Positions 15,721 through 24,300 are shown, numbered from the stretch's first letter. The stretch: 32,216 bases of DNA from JAGPHI01 sp036661035 (GCA_036661035.1 JAVWZM010000022.1:1-32216); one strand, 5' to 3'. Translations and numbers: made by a program. Notes: generated by a model not told the origin, from the sequence alone.

Positions 15721-17385
15721 ATGAATAGATCTATGTATTCCGGCGTTTCTGGCATGAAAACCCATCAAACACGTATGGACGTTATCGGTAATAATATTGC
15801 AAACGTAAACACCTATGGCTTTAAAGCAGGCCGTGCGGTTTTTCGTGATGTGTATTATCAAACACTTAAATCCGCTACAGGCGGCAGCAGCACATCAGGC
15901 GGCACAAACCCAAGCCAGGTAGGTTACGGCTCTCAGCTAGGCAGCGTAGATGTGATGATGGGCAACTCGTCTTTCCAGATGACGGATAACACTATGGACC
16001 TTGCGATAGACGGCGACGGTTTCTTCCAAGTGCAAGACGGCGACGGAAACCGTTACTTTACCCGTTCAGGTCAGCTTAAATTTGACCCGATAGGTAATCT
16101 TGTGGACTCGCAAGGTCGTTATGTATTGGGCGTATCCGGCAACCCTATCGGCAAAAAGCCGGGCAGCGAAATTATCCAAGTGCAGCTACCTCCTGTACCG
16201 CCAACAGCCTCGTCATCAAAAGACGTAATTAACAATGTTGGCTTTAAGATTGCCGCATCTAACACAACAAAAGACGGCAACGTTGCCATGCAGTTTGTAA
16301 CAGGCGAAAAAATGACAGACGGCGTAAAGGCAGTGGCAGAGGTGGGCACAGCAGGTATAGTGATAAAGCTTAACCCCAACGAAACTTTTAAAGACGTGCA
16401 GGAATTAAACGACGCCGCCAACCGCGCAATAGACGATTACATGAAAGCCACCAGCGGCAAAAGCCACCCGGCAGGCAATTTTACCATTACAATAGATCCG
16501 CCAGAAAAATTCGGCACACCTCTTACAGGCGAGCAGCTTTGCAGCACAGACTTTGCACTGCAAATGGGCAAAATAACTGATTGGCCTACAGACACAGTAG
16601 CAGGCGGCTTTAAACCCTCAGTGCCGTCTACCACAGGCAGCAAGTTTACCCCAACAGCAGGTAAAATAGCTAAATTTGAAGTTAAAAAAGGCGGCAAAGA
16701 CAGCGAATTTTTGGTTTCACTTGAAATGGGAGGCAAAATCTATACAGGCGTTATAGACGATAGCCGTACAACAGCAGGCACTATCAAGCTGCAAAACGGC
16801 ACCGACGCAGACGATTACATAGTGTTTGAGCGCCCAAGCTTTACCGATTTAGACAAGCTTGACGGCACTGTAGACGGCAAGGCAACAGCTGAGATAAAGC
16901 TAGACACAGCCCTCACTACTAAAATACAGGCGGCAACGGTAAAAGGCGCAGAAGCAAGTAAAAATCTGGGGCTTTCCAGCAAAAAGCTTATGCTTACAGG
17001 TGGCACCGAGGGCGGCCCGCAAAACATTGAAAACCTAAACGGTATATCCATAGGCGGCGACGGTGTTATCGTTGCAAACCATGCTGTTTTAGGGCCGATT
17101 ATCATAGGCCGCGTAGACACTTGCACCTTCGCAAACCCTCAAGGTTTACTGCAAGCGGGAAATACTTACTTTACCGAAACGCCAAATAGTGGTACAATTA
17201 ATTATTGCCAACCGGGAGCAGACGGCGCAGGCAAGCTTGTTTCCGGCTCTTTAGAGCTATCTAACGTGGATTTATCCCGCGAATTTGCCGACATGATAAC
17301 GACACAGCGTGGTTTTCAGGCATCTAGCCGTTTAATTACAGTTTCGGACGAAATGCTAAACGAGCTTGTAAACTTGAAACGATAA
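15721..17385 (+). CDS. flgE: Flagellar hook protein FlgE
   Basis: The hook subunit, 554 residues, exported and assembled under the FlgD cap to form the universal joint. The N-terminal signature is MNRSMYSGVSGMKTHQTRMD followed by NNIANVNTYGFK. The DLAIDGDGFFQVQ segment is the conserved D1 strand, and the C-terminus ends with DLSREFADMITTQRGFQASS. About 330 residues between these carry the surface-exposed, variable D2/D3 domains, which explains why it is longer than the E. coli protein (about 400). GAAGGAGAG precedes the ATG. It is the last gene before a 250-base gap. Confidence 0.97.
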   Translation: MNRSMYSGVSGMKTHQTRMDVIGNNIANVNTYGFKAGRAVFRDVYYQTLKSATGGSSTSGGTNPSQVGYGSQLGSVDVMMGNSSFQMTDNTMDLAIDGDGFFQVQDGDGNRYFTRSGQLKFDPIGNLVDSQGRYVLGVSGNPIGKKPGSEIIQVQLPPVPPTASSSKDVINNVGFKIAASNTTKDGNVAMQFVTGEKMTDGVKAVAEVGTAGIVIKLNPNETFKDVQELNDAANRAIDDYMKATSGKSHPAGNFTITIDPPEKFGTPLTGEQLCSTDFALQMGKITDWPTDTVAGGFKPSVPSTTGSKFTPTAGKIAKFEVKKGGKDSEFLVSLEMGGKIYTGVIDDSRTTAGTIKLQNGTDADDYIVFERPSFTDLDKLDGTVDGKATAEIKLDTALTTKIQAATVKGAEASKNLGLSSKKLMLTGGTEGGPQNIENLNGISIGGDGVIVANHAVLGPIIIGRVDTCTFANPQGLLQAGNTYFTETPNSGTINYCQPGADGAGKLVSGSLELSNVDLSREFADMITTQRGFQASSRLITVSDEMLNELVNLKR

Positions 17386-17652
17386 TATTTATTTTGCTTA
17401 ATTTTGCTATTGGGAAATAATTATTTTTAAGGCAAAATGCGAAAAAAAGCACAAGCTTCGGCATTAAAATAAAAGATTTATAAAAATTTGCGGCAGCCTT
17501 ATGGCTGCCGCGGCAAAAGGCGCAAAACAAAAGCGTTTGCGCTTTTTGCCGCGGCAGTTTAGCAATATTATCAGGCTATATGCTTTGCGTAGCATTAGGA
17601 AAAAAGCCGATAGCCCGTTGATGGCAAATCTGTATTATTGGAGGGGTTTATT
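17386..17652 (+). other. Gap between flgE and flbD
   Basis: There is no gene here. The first part (17386-17460) is AT-rich with an imperfect ATTTTGCTTAA/TTAAGGCAAAAT inverted repeat. The middle holds the competing hairpins described separately (17490-17557). The end (17558-17639) shows nothing clear; the flbD ribosome site GGAGGGG lies at 17640-17646. Confidence 0.6.
17490..17557 (+). promoter_or_regulatory. Two overlapping, mutually exclusive strong hairpins
   Basis: Hairpin I pairs GCGGCAGCC (17490-17498) with GGCTGCCGC (17503-17511) around TTAT. Hairpin II pairs 17505-17526 with 17536-17557, a stem of about 22 bp with one G-U pair and a nine-base loop. They share 17505-17511, so only one can form at a time. 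Neither is followed by a U tract on the plus strand, so it is not a standard terminator; an attenuator, an mRNA 3'-end stabiliser or a processing site are the options. Confidence 0.55.
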
Positions 17653-17868
17653 ATAATTTCGTTGACAAGGCTTAACGGTATTCCGTTTATATTGAATTGC
17701 GATTTAATAGAAACCGTTTCGGAAAATCCGGATACAACCATTCGCCTTATAAATGGAAGCTTACATATAGTGAAAGAATCCATGCACGAGGTCGTACAGC
17801 GGACAATCGAATATAGACGTAAGATTTATACTAATATGACTGAGGGTGAATGGCATGGCGAAAAATAA
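17653..17868 (+). CDS. flbD: Flagellar protein FlbD (SwrD family)
   Basis: A small protein of about 72 residues present in many flagellar operons between flgE and motA; the Bacillus subtilis homologue SwrD supports flagellar power. It shows the family pattern: ISLTRLNGIPFILNCDLIETV, PDTTIRL-NG-LHIVKES and a C-terminal helix. The family start (M-I-x-L-T-R-L-N-G) falls on an ATA codon at 17653, or the ATT at 17650, at a proper distance from GGAGGGG (17640-17646). The only in-frame TTG codons are at 17638, overlapping the ribosome site, and 17662, rather far from it. A non-standard start is therefore likely. The 3' end overlaps motA by 14 bases. Confidence 0.82.
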   Translation: MISLTRLNGIPFILNCDLIETVSENPDTTIRLINGSLHIVKESMHEVVQRTIEYRRKIYTNMTEGEWHGEK

Positions 17869-18793
17869 AAGCGCAGGTGGTAAGAAAAGCACAGTATTTG
17901 ATGCGCTTACTATTCTTGGCTGGATAGTGGGGCTTGGGCTTATACTATTTGGTATCGTTTATTCCACACCGCCAAAGCCGCCTAATGCAGACGCCACGGC
18001 AGAGGACGTGAAAAAATACGAGGAGTCCCTTGCTAAATTTGAAGACTTGGGCACCTTTCAGTTTGGAAAATTCAAGGGCTTTATAGATCCTGCCAGTATG
18101 GCTATCACAATAGGCGGTACCTTTGCCGCGTTGATGGTTGCTTTTCCGGCATCTGCATTTGCAAGTATTCCAAAGCATTTAAAAATAGTGGTTTTCCCCA
18201 CAAAATACGACGCCGATGCATATATCGAGCAAATTGCCGGTTTTGCAAAGGAAGCGCGTATGAAGGGGCTTTTGTCTTTAGAGGACAAGCTTCAGGGCGT
18301 GTCGGATAATTTCTTGCGCTCAAGCCTTATGCTGGTGGTGGACTCGGTAGAGCCGGAAAAGGTACATAGCCTCTTGCAAAGCGAGCTTGAGCATTTAGAC
18401 GACAGACATGCGTCTGTATGCGGCTTTTATGATAAGGGCGCGGCGTTTGCACCGGGCTTTGGTATGATAGGTACTCTTATCGGCCTTGTAAACATGCTTG
18501 CCGATATGTCGGATCCGTCGTCTATAGGCCCTGCCATGGCTACGGCTCTTTTAACCACCTTATACGGCTCCATGCTTGGCAACCTGTTCTTTGGGCCTAT
18601 ATCAAATAAGCTGCGTGTGCGCCATGAGGAAGAATATCTTTGCAAGGTGCTTATTTGCGAGGGCGTAGAGGCTATTCAAGCCGGCGAAAACCCACGCTTT
18701 ATTGAAGAAAAGCTGCAAATGCTTGTTATTCAGTCCAAGAAAAAAGGCAAAAAGGGCAAAAAATCCGCAAAAGACGACGATGCCAGCGAATAA
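17855..18793 (+). CDS. motA: Flagellar motor stator protein MotA
   Basis: The torque-generating ion-channel subunit of the stator, 312 residues. Helix 1 is at about 14-35 (ILGWIVGLGLILFGIVYS), helix 2 follows FIDPASMAITIGGTFAAL, and helices 3 and 4 contain GAAFAPGFGMIGTLIGLV and AMATALLTTLYGSMLGNL. Between helices 1 and 2 there is an insertion of about 40 residues (PPKPPNADATAEDVKKYEE and on), and the tail is lysine-rich (QSKKKGKKGKKSAK). A GTG at 17846 is in frame, but the ATG at 17855 has the better ribosome site (GAGGGTG). It pairs with motB 92 bases downstream. Confidence 0.96.
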   Translation: MAKNKSAGGKKSTVFDALTILGWIVGLGLILFGIVYSTPPKPPNADATAEDVKKYEESLAKFEDLGTFQFGKFKGFIDPASMAITIGGTFAALMVAFPASAFASIPKHLKIVVFPTKYDADAYIEQIAGFAKEARMKGLLSLEDKLQGVSDNFLRSSLMLVVDSVEPEKVHSLLQSELEHLDDRHASVCGFYDKGAAFAPGFGMIGTLIGLVNMLADMSDPSSIGPAMATALLTTLYGSMLGNLFFGPISNKLRVRHEEEYLCKVLICEGVEAIQAGENPRFIEEKLQMLVIQSKKKGKKGKKSAKDDDASE

Positions 18794-18885
18794 AAGCGAA
18801 TTAGCATTATAGAAATGCTTATTAAAGCGCATTAGCCCTGCGCTTTGCACTATAAAAGCTTTACAAGGAAGGGAAGTGTGGCATA

Positions 18886-19908
18886 TTGGCACGTAAAAAG
18901 CGAGATTCCGGCGGCGGCTATAGCTGGATGGATACCTACGGCGATATGGTTACACTTCTGCTTACGTTTTTTATTATGCTTTTCAGTATGTCCACGGTAG
19001 ACGAAAACAAGTGGAAGGTGTTGGTAACAGCTTTTTCACGCTCGGCAAACGCGTCTGTCCAGCAGATAACATTTGTGACAGACGGTGAGGGCGACCAAGT
19101 GGCACCCGCAACAGGCACAGATGAGCTTAACATCGGAGAGCCGGACATTGTAAATGATGTGCCTGTAGATTTACAGCAGCTATATGAATATCTAATGGCG
19201 TATGTGGAACAAAACGAAATGCAGGGCAGTGTTACCATTGAGCAAGACGCCGCAAAAAATGTGTACATACGTTTTGACAACAATATATTTTTCGACGGTG
19301 ACAGCTCCATTTTGCGTACAGAAAGTTACCCACTTATAGAGTTTATGGGCAAATGCCTTAAAGCCGTAGAGAAACAAATATTTATGGTGCGTGTAAACGG
19401 CCACACGGCAGAGATAAAGGGCAGCGGCGTAAACGACTGGATGCTTTCAAGCGAACGCGCGGTGCGCATTGTTACATATTTTGACGAGGTTACGGGCATT
19501 AGCCCCAAAAAGCTAATGGGTAACGGCTACGGTAAAAACTACCCTCGTGCCACCAACGATACCGCCGAAGGCAGAGCCAAAAACCGCCGTGTGGAGATAA
19601 TGATAATAGGCAACAGCGAAAATGGGCAAGATCCGCAAATGCTGTACGATATAGAAAAAAAGCTTATGAGCGGTGATATTATTGACGACTTGGCAAATGG
19701 CGTGGACGTGCTAAAGGAAGAAATGGGCACTGCAAATTCCGGCGTTGCCGCAAGCAAGCCGACGGAAAGCACACCGCCCGCAAACAGCGCAAAACCGGAG
19801 GCAAATAGTACAAATCCGCCTGCAAACGGCGTAAAGCCTGTGGCAAACGGTAAATTACCGCCTCAAGGAAACAGCGTTAAAGCGCAAAGCGCAGGGGCAA
19901 ACCAGTAG
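18886..19908 (+). CDS. motB: Flagellar motor stator protein MotB
   Basis: The peptidoglycan-anchored stator subunit, 340 residues. The single membrane helix (about 18-40) begins with the conserved ion-carrying aspartate in YGDMVTLLLTFFIMLFS. The OmpA-like peptidoglycan-binding domain lies at about 110-245, with VNGHTAEIKGSGVNDWMLS and AKNRRVEIMI. The last 55 or so residues are a low-complexity Pro/Asn/Ala tail with repeated PPAN and PVAN motifs, beyond the usual end of the family. The start is a TTG at 18886 with AAGGAAGGG upstream. There is no fliL between it and fliM. Confidence 0.95.
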   Translation: MARKKRDSGGGYSWMDTYGDMVTLLLTFFIMLFSMSTVDENKWKVLVTAFSRSANASVQQITFVTDGEGDQVAPATGTDELNIGEPDIVNDVPVDLQQLYEYLMAYVEQNEMQGSVTIEQDAAKNVYIRFDNNIFFDGDSSILRTESYPLIEFMGKCLKAVEKQIFMVRVNGHTAEIKGSGVNDWMLSSERAVRIVTYFDEVTGISPKKLMGNGYGKNYPRATNDTAEGRAKNRRVEIMIIGNSENGQDPQMLYDIEKKLMSGDIIDDLANGVDVLKEEMGTANSGVAASKPTESTPPANSAKPEANSTNPPANGVKPVANGKLPPQGNSVKAQSAGANQ

Positions 19909-19971
19909 CGGCAAAATATCTGCTATATAAAACAATGCAAAATATTCCATATAAAAGGTGGTGGGGCCGAA

Positions 19972-20967
19972 ATGCCGGATATTTTATCGCAAGACCAGAT
20001 TGATGCGCTTTTAAAAGGCATTGGCTCCGGTTCTGTAGACGTAGAGGCTGAAGCAAAAACCGACGACAAAAAAGTAAAAGACTACGATTTTTATTCTCCG
20101 AAAAAGTTTACAAAAGAGCAGCTGCGAAATGTGGAAAGCTTGCACGAAAATATGGGGCGTTTATTGGCGTCGTATTTTTCAGGCGTTTTGCGTGTATACA
20201 GCGAGGCACTTGTAATGCAAGTGGAGGAGCAGCGTTATTACGAATACAACAACGCCCTACCCGATACGGCATTGCTTGGAATTGTAGACATAAAGCCTTC
20301 AGATCCAAACTTAAATGAATTTACTATAATGATAGATATGTCGTCTAACATTGCGTTTTTCATGATAGACCGTTTATTAGGCGGCTCAGGCGTGGGCAGC
20401 ACGTTAAACAGAGATTTAACGGATATTGAAATGGGCATAATGCGCAACCTGTTTTCCAAATTTACACGCTATATAAAAGACGCATGGTGCGACTATGTAG
20501 ACGTGTCTGTTACCCTCGATACAGTGGAAACAAATCCGCGCTTAGTGCAAATATACGCCCCTGAGGACATTGTGGTAATAGTGCCGTTCACATTAAAGCT
20601 TGCGGACTTTGAGGGAGCATTTGATGTGTGTATTCCGGCGATAGGCCTTGAAGAAGTTTTGCGTACATTCACAAGCAAATATGCGCGAATGTCGCAAAAA
20701 ATGTCGGACGAATCTCGCAAGGAGCTGTACAAGCAAACCATTAAGGACTCGCTTTACGATTCAAACTTAGATGTAAAGGCAGTGTTCGACGAGGTGCAAA
20801 TAGAGCTTACAGATATTTTGCACCTGAGGGTAGATGATGTAATCAAGCTGGAAAAGCTGGTAGATTCCGACATTAAGCTTACCATAGACGGCGAACCGTG
20901 GTTTGCGGGAAAGCTAGGCTCTGTAAAAAATAATAAGGCGATTAAAATTACTAAGATGTTTCAGTAA
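19972..20967 (+). CDS. fliM: Flagellar motor switch protein FliM
   Basis: A C-ring switch protein of 331 residues that binds CheY-P and turns the direction of rotation. The N-terminal CheY-P-binding peptide is clear (DILSQDQIDALLKGI). The middle CheC-like domain has the LLGGSGVG motif (about 135-142) and lacks the E..N catalytic pattern, as expected. The C-terminal SpoA domain (about 250-325) contacts FliY. AAAGGTGGTGG precedes the ATG. Confidence 0.97.
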   Translation: MPDILSQDQIDALLKGIGSGSVDVEAEAKTDDKKVKDYDFYSPKKFTKEQLRNVESLHENMGRLLASYFSGVLRVYSEALVMQVEEQRYYEYNNALPDTALLGIVDIKPSDPNLNEFTIMIDMSSNIAFFMIDRLLGGSGVGSTLNRDLTDIEMGIMRNLFSKFTRYIKDAWCDYVDVSVTLDTVETNPRLVQIYAPEDIVVIVPFTLKLADFEGAFDVCIPAIGLEEVLRTFTSKYARMSQKMSDESRKELYKQTIKDSLYDSNLDVKAVFDEVQIELTDILHLRVDDVIKLEKLVDSDIKLTIDGEPWFAGKLGSVKNNKAIKITKMFQ

Positions 20968-20992
20968 AATTTGAACGCACGAGGAGATTTAG

Positions 20993-22336
20993 ATGGAAAC
21001 TAATCAAGCGGCAACAACTTTGTCGCCAATGGAAATTGATGCCATCGGCGAGGTTCTGAACATAAGCATGGGCGCCGCGGCTACAGCAGTGTCCTCCATG
21101 CTGGATAAGATGGTTACAATTACAACGCCAAAGGTAGATGTGGAAAGCATTTCTACATTGGATTGCGGCGCGCTGGAGCCTGCCATAATAGTTAAGATTA
21201 CATATACAGAAGGGCTTGACGGCTCTAATGTAATGGTGTTCCGCCAAAAGGACATGCAGGTAATTCTTAACCAGCTTATGGGTATAGAGGAAAGCAGCGC
21301 CGATGACTTTGTGTTCGACGAGCTTAGCATGAGCGCGGCGTGCGAGGTAATGAACCAAATGATGGGTGCCGCAGCTACAGCACTTGCGGAGTTTCTTGGA
21401 ATACCCATTAATATTTCAACCCCTACAGCAGAGATTATGGACAACGAACACACCTTCCAAAAAACAGTTGGGCTAGACGACGATGTGGAAATAATCTCCG
21501 TACTGTTCGACATGAATATACAGGGTGTGATGAACACCGAGTTTATTTCGGTGCTGCCAAGCGCACTGGCAAAGATGATAGTTTCTAAATTTATGCCTGA
21601 GGAAACTGAGGTGCCAAAGCTGCCGGATCCTGTTCAGCCGCAAATGCAGCCGCCTACGCAGCCGCAAATGCAGCCTCCTACGCAGCCGCAGATGCAGCAG
21701 CCTACACAGCCGCAGATGCAAGCACCTGTGCAGCCGCAAATGCAGCAGCCTGCGCAGCCGCAATACGAGCCGCCCATGCAACCGCAATATGAGCCGCCGC
21801 GCATGGTGCAGCCGGTACAGCAGCAAATGCAGCCACCACAAATGCCGCCGCAACAACTGCAACCGCCCATGGGTGGTATGCCGCCATATTATCCGTATCA
21901 GCAGCCGCCGCAAGGATATCCGTATTATTACGCGCCGCCGGTATCTCCGGTGCCACCTCAGCAGCGATATGATGCCCCCGAACAGGCAGATCCTGTTAAT
22001 ATACGCAATGTTCAGTTTCCGGAGTTTGGCCGCCAAAACCCATCTGGGCAAGAACCTATTATGGGCAAAAACGTTGAGCTTTTGATGAATGTTCCACTTG
22101 ACGTTGCCATAGAAATAGGCCAAACGAAAAAGAAAATCCGCGATATTATGAATTTTGTGCAGGGGACAGTAATTGAGCTGGACAAGCAGGCAGGCGCACC
22201 AATAGACATTGTTGTAAATGGGCAGCTAATCGCCCACGGCGACGTAGTGGTAATTGATGACAATTTCGGCGTAAGAATTACCGAAATTGTGGGAACAAAG
22301 GAACTTCTAAATTCTCTTGAAAAAGAGATGCAATAG
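20993..22336 (+). CDS. fliY: Flagellar motor switch phosphatase FliY
   Basis: A C-ring protein and CheY-P phosphatase of 447 residues. It begins with a FliM-like LSPMEIDAI segment. The CheC-like domain (about 10-205) keeps both catalytic patterns: D16xxxE20xxN23xxxG27 and S114xxxE118xxN121xxxG125. Residues 211-330 form a Pro/Gln/Met-rich linker that opens with seven octapeptide repeats. The C-terminal SpoA/FliN domain (about 355-445) builds the ring with FliM. The linker makes the protein longer than B. subtilis FliY (about 378). GAGGAG precedes the ATG. Confidence 0.96.
   Translation: METNQAATTLSPMEIDAIGEVLNISMGAAATAVSSMLDKMVTITTPKVDVESISTLDCGALEPAIIVKITYTEGLDGSNVMVFRQKDMQVILNQLMGIEESSADDFVFDELSMSAACEVMNQMMGAAATALAEFLGIPINISTPTAEIMDNEHTFQKTVGLDDDVEIISVLFDMNIQGVMNTEFISVLPSALAKMIVSKFMPEETEVPKLPDPVQPQMQPPTQPQMQPPTQPQMQQPTQPQMQAPVQPQMQQPAQPQYEPPMQPQYEPPRMVQPVQQQMQPPQMPPQQLQPPMGGMPPYYPYQQPPQGYPYYYAPPVSPVPPQQRYDAPEQADPVNIRNVQFPEFGRQNPSGQEPIMGKNVELLMNVPLDVAIEIGQTKKKIRDIMNFVQGTVIELDKQAGAPIDIVVNGQLIAHGDVVVIDDNFGVRITEIVGTKELLNSLEKEMQ
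21635..21802 (+). repeat. 24-base tandem repeat inside fliY
   Basis: Seven in-frame units of 24 bases encode octapeptides of the form QPQMQxPx. Five are QPQMQPPT-like and the last two are QPQYEPPM and QPQYEPPR. Units 1 and 2 differ by a single base. This is a minisatellite in the linker joining the phosphatase and C-ring domains of FliY (residues 215-270). Confidence 0.92.
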
Positions 22337-22363
22337 TAACCTATACCAGAAAGGAAAAGTGTA

Positions 22364-22726
22364 ATGGATAAAAAAATAATGATTGTAGACGATGCGGCCT
22401 TTATGCGAATGATGATTAAGAACAGCCTTACAAGCAATGGTTATACCAATTTAATTGAGGCAGGCGACGGTCAGCAAGCGCTGGAAACCTATCAAGCGGA
22501 AAAACCGGACTTAGTTATCATGGATATCACTATGCCAAATATGGACGGAATACAGGCATTGCAGGCAATTAAAGCTTGCGATCCTAACGCAAAGGTAGTA
22601 ATGTGCTCCGCTATGGGGCAGGAGTCCATGGTAGTTGATGCCATTCGTTTTGGCGCATTGGATTTCATAGTAAAGCCATTCAAGCCCGACCGCATTTTGC
22701 AAACCGTGCAAAAAGTGTTGGGCTAA
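22364..22726 (+). CDS. cheY: Chemotaxis response regulator CheY
   Basis: A single-domain receiver of 120 residues that carries the chemotaxis signal to FliM. The acid pocket is Asp9-Asp10, the phosphorylation site is Asp54 (LVIMDITMPNMDG), the switch residue is Ser82 and the conserved lysine is Lys104 (FIVKPFKPDR). There is no output domain. AGAAAGGAAAAG precedes the ATG. Its place between fliY, which holds a CheY-P phosphatase domain, and fliO is usual in clostridial clusters. Confidence 0.97.
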   Translation: MDKKIMIVDDAAFMRMMIKNSLTSNGYTNLIEAGDGQQALETYQAEKPDLVIMDITMPNMDGIQALQAIKACDPNAKVVMCSAMGQESMVVDAIRFGALDFIVKPFKPDRILQTVQKVLG

Positions 22727-22792
22727 AAGGCATTTGCCAATATTAGCAAGCTTTTAGACAGAGCAGATTAAAAAGCGAAAAGAGGTATACAC

Positions 22793-23173
22793 GTGCCGGG
22801 AAACTTTTGGAGCGGAATTGGTGCTATATTTACAATGCTAATATCGCTTGTTTTCGTGCTTTTCTTAGCGTGGTATCTTTTGCGCTGGATGGGCAAGAAA
22901 ATGCCCTCCTCGGGGCAAAGCGGATCTATCAAGATATTAGACAGGGTAAATATAGGACGCGAAAAATGGATTATGATAGTGCAGGCAGGCGATAAAACCT
23001 TGCTTGTGGGTATGAGCGATAACGCCATATCCACCTTGTGCGAATTTGACGCAAACACTGAATTTGCGGCAAAAGAAACGCCAAAAGAAACAGATTTTGT
23101 GGCCCTTTTGCAAAACGCTGTTAAAAAATTTCCGACAAAGCGTGGGCACGAGGGGGAAAAAACCGATGATTAA
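22793..23173 (+). CDS. fliO: Flagellar biosynthetic protein FliO
   Basis: A small membrane protein of 126 residues that helps assemble the FliP ring of the export gate. It has one membrane helix at about 8-33, followed by a cytoplasmic beta region typical of FliO (GSIKILDRVNIGREKWIMIVQAGDKTLLVGM). The start is a GTG with AAAAGAGG upstream. The last eight bases overlap the fliP start, pointing to coupled translation. Confidence 0.92.
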   Translation: MPGNFWSGIGAIFTMLISLVFVLFLAWYLLRWMGKKMPSSGQSGSIKILDRVNIGREKWIMIVQAGDKTLLVGMSDNAISTLCEFDANTEFAAKETPKETDFVALLQNAVKKFPTKRGHEGEKTDD

Positions 23174-23990
23174 GGACAAGGAAAAAGCGGCAACGCAGCT
23201 TAAAAAGGCGAAAAAACGTTTTTTGATGGGGCTTGCTTGCTTTACCGTTCTGCTTGTGGCGCTTTGTGCAATACCTGCATACGCTGCCACTAAAGGACCG
23301 GGCATTTCGATAGATTTTTTCTCCGATGCCAATTCAGATAAAACAATGGGTGCATTGGACGCATTGTTTTTATTTGTACTTATTGCCCTATTGCCGTCTA
23401 TTTTATTGATGGCAACTAGCTTTACACGCATTATTATAGTGCTTTCGTTTATGCGAAATGCGCTTGGCACACAGCAGTCGCCGCCAAACTCGGTGCTTTT
23501 GGGCATTGCCTTATTGCTTACATTATTTATCATGACGCCCACAATTAACGATATTAAAGAAGTGGCGTACGATCCGTATAAAGCAGGCACAATCACCCAA
23601 GCACAGGCACTGGAAAAAGGCGCAGTACCTTTAAAAACCTTTATGATAAAGCAAACCGATGTTAGCAGCCTAAACCTGTTTATATCGCTTTCTAAAGTGG
23701 ATTTGCCACCGATAGCTCAAGACGAGCCTCCGGAGGCTTTGTTGCAATTGCCATTTAATGTGGTGTTGCCATCTTTTATAACAAGCGAGCTTAAAACGGC
23801 GTTTAGAATAGGCTTTTTGCTGTATCTGCCGTTCCTTATTATCGACATAGTGGTTTCAAGCGTGCTTATGTCTATGGGTATGGTTATGCTGCCTCCGGCA
23901 ATGATTTCGTTGCCTTTTAAAATATTGATGTTTGTGCTGATGGACGGCTGGACCTTGCTGTTTGGCACTATTGCTGCAGGTTTTTCGTAA
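23166..23990 (+). CDS. fliP: Flagellar export gate protein FliP
   Basis: A core protein of the flagellar type III export gate, 274 residues. It starts with a basic region and a cleavable-looking signal segment (about 16-41, ending IPAYAA). The family core follows: LDALFLFVLIALLPSILLMA, TSFTRIIIVLSFMRNALGTQ and FRIGFLLYLPFLIIDIVVSS. The open frame continues 40 residues upstream inside fliO, but the ATG at 23166 has GAGGGGGA before it and matches the family. Confidence 0.97.
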   Translation: MIKDKEKAATQLKKAKKRFLMGLACFTVLLVALCAIPAYAATKGPGISIDFFSDANSDKTMGALDALFLFVLIALLPSILLMATSFTRIIIVLSFMRNALGTQQSPPNSVLLGIALLLTLFIMTPTINDIKEVAYDPYKAGTITQAQALEKGAVPLKTFMIKQTDVSSLNLFISLSKVDLPPIAQDEPPEALLQLPFNVVLPSFITSELKTAFRIGFLLYLPFLIIDIVVSSVLMSMGMVMLPPAMISLPFKILMFVLMDGWTLLFGTIAAGFS

Positions 23991-24036
23991 AGCAATAATA
24001 AAGCGAAGCATCAAATAAAAAGGCAGGTGAGGTAAT

Positions 24037-24300
24037 ATGGATCAAGGGCAGGTAATGGACATTTTCCGCGAGGCATTGATTGTATGCCTCAAGCTGGCAG
24101 GGCCGATGCTGATTATCAGCATCGTAATCGGCCTATTGGTTTCTGTTTTTCAGGCAGCGACACAAATTCACGAGCAAACCCTTACATTTGTGCCAAAGCT
24201 GATTGTAATTGCACTGCTTTTGCTTCTTACAGGGCAGTGGATGATACAGGTAATGCAAGATTTTGTAACATATCTTTTCAATATTATCGCAACGCTGTAA
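24037..24300 (+). CDS. fliQ: Flagellar export gate protein FliQ
   Basis: An 87-residue protein with two membrane helices (about 17-37 and 50-72) joined by the conserved TQIHEQTLTFVPK loop. It packs around FliP/FliR in the export gate. The length is exactly that of the family. GCAGGTGAGG precedes the ATG, and fliR follows 34 bases later. Confidence 0.97.
   Translation: MDQGQVMDIFREALIVCLKLAGPMLIISIVIGLLVSVFQAATQIHEQTLTFVPKLIVIALLLLLTGQWMIQVMQDFVTYLFNIIATL

Noticed and set aside
17606..17613. GCCGATAG as a sigma-28-type -10 element upstream of flbD
   Set aside because: There is no TAAA-like -35 at the required distance (about 15 bases upstream).
21473..22123. Minus-strand frame encoding an Arg/Leu/His-rich repeat protein
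   Set aside because: It is the antisense of the fliY linker repeats; its repeats follow from the 24-base unit on the plus strand.
23046..23165. A longer FliP starting 40 residues upstream
   Set aside because: The added residues lie inside fliO in another frame and do not resemble the family; the ATG at 23166 has a good ribosome site.
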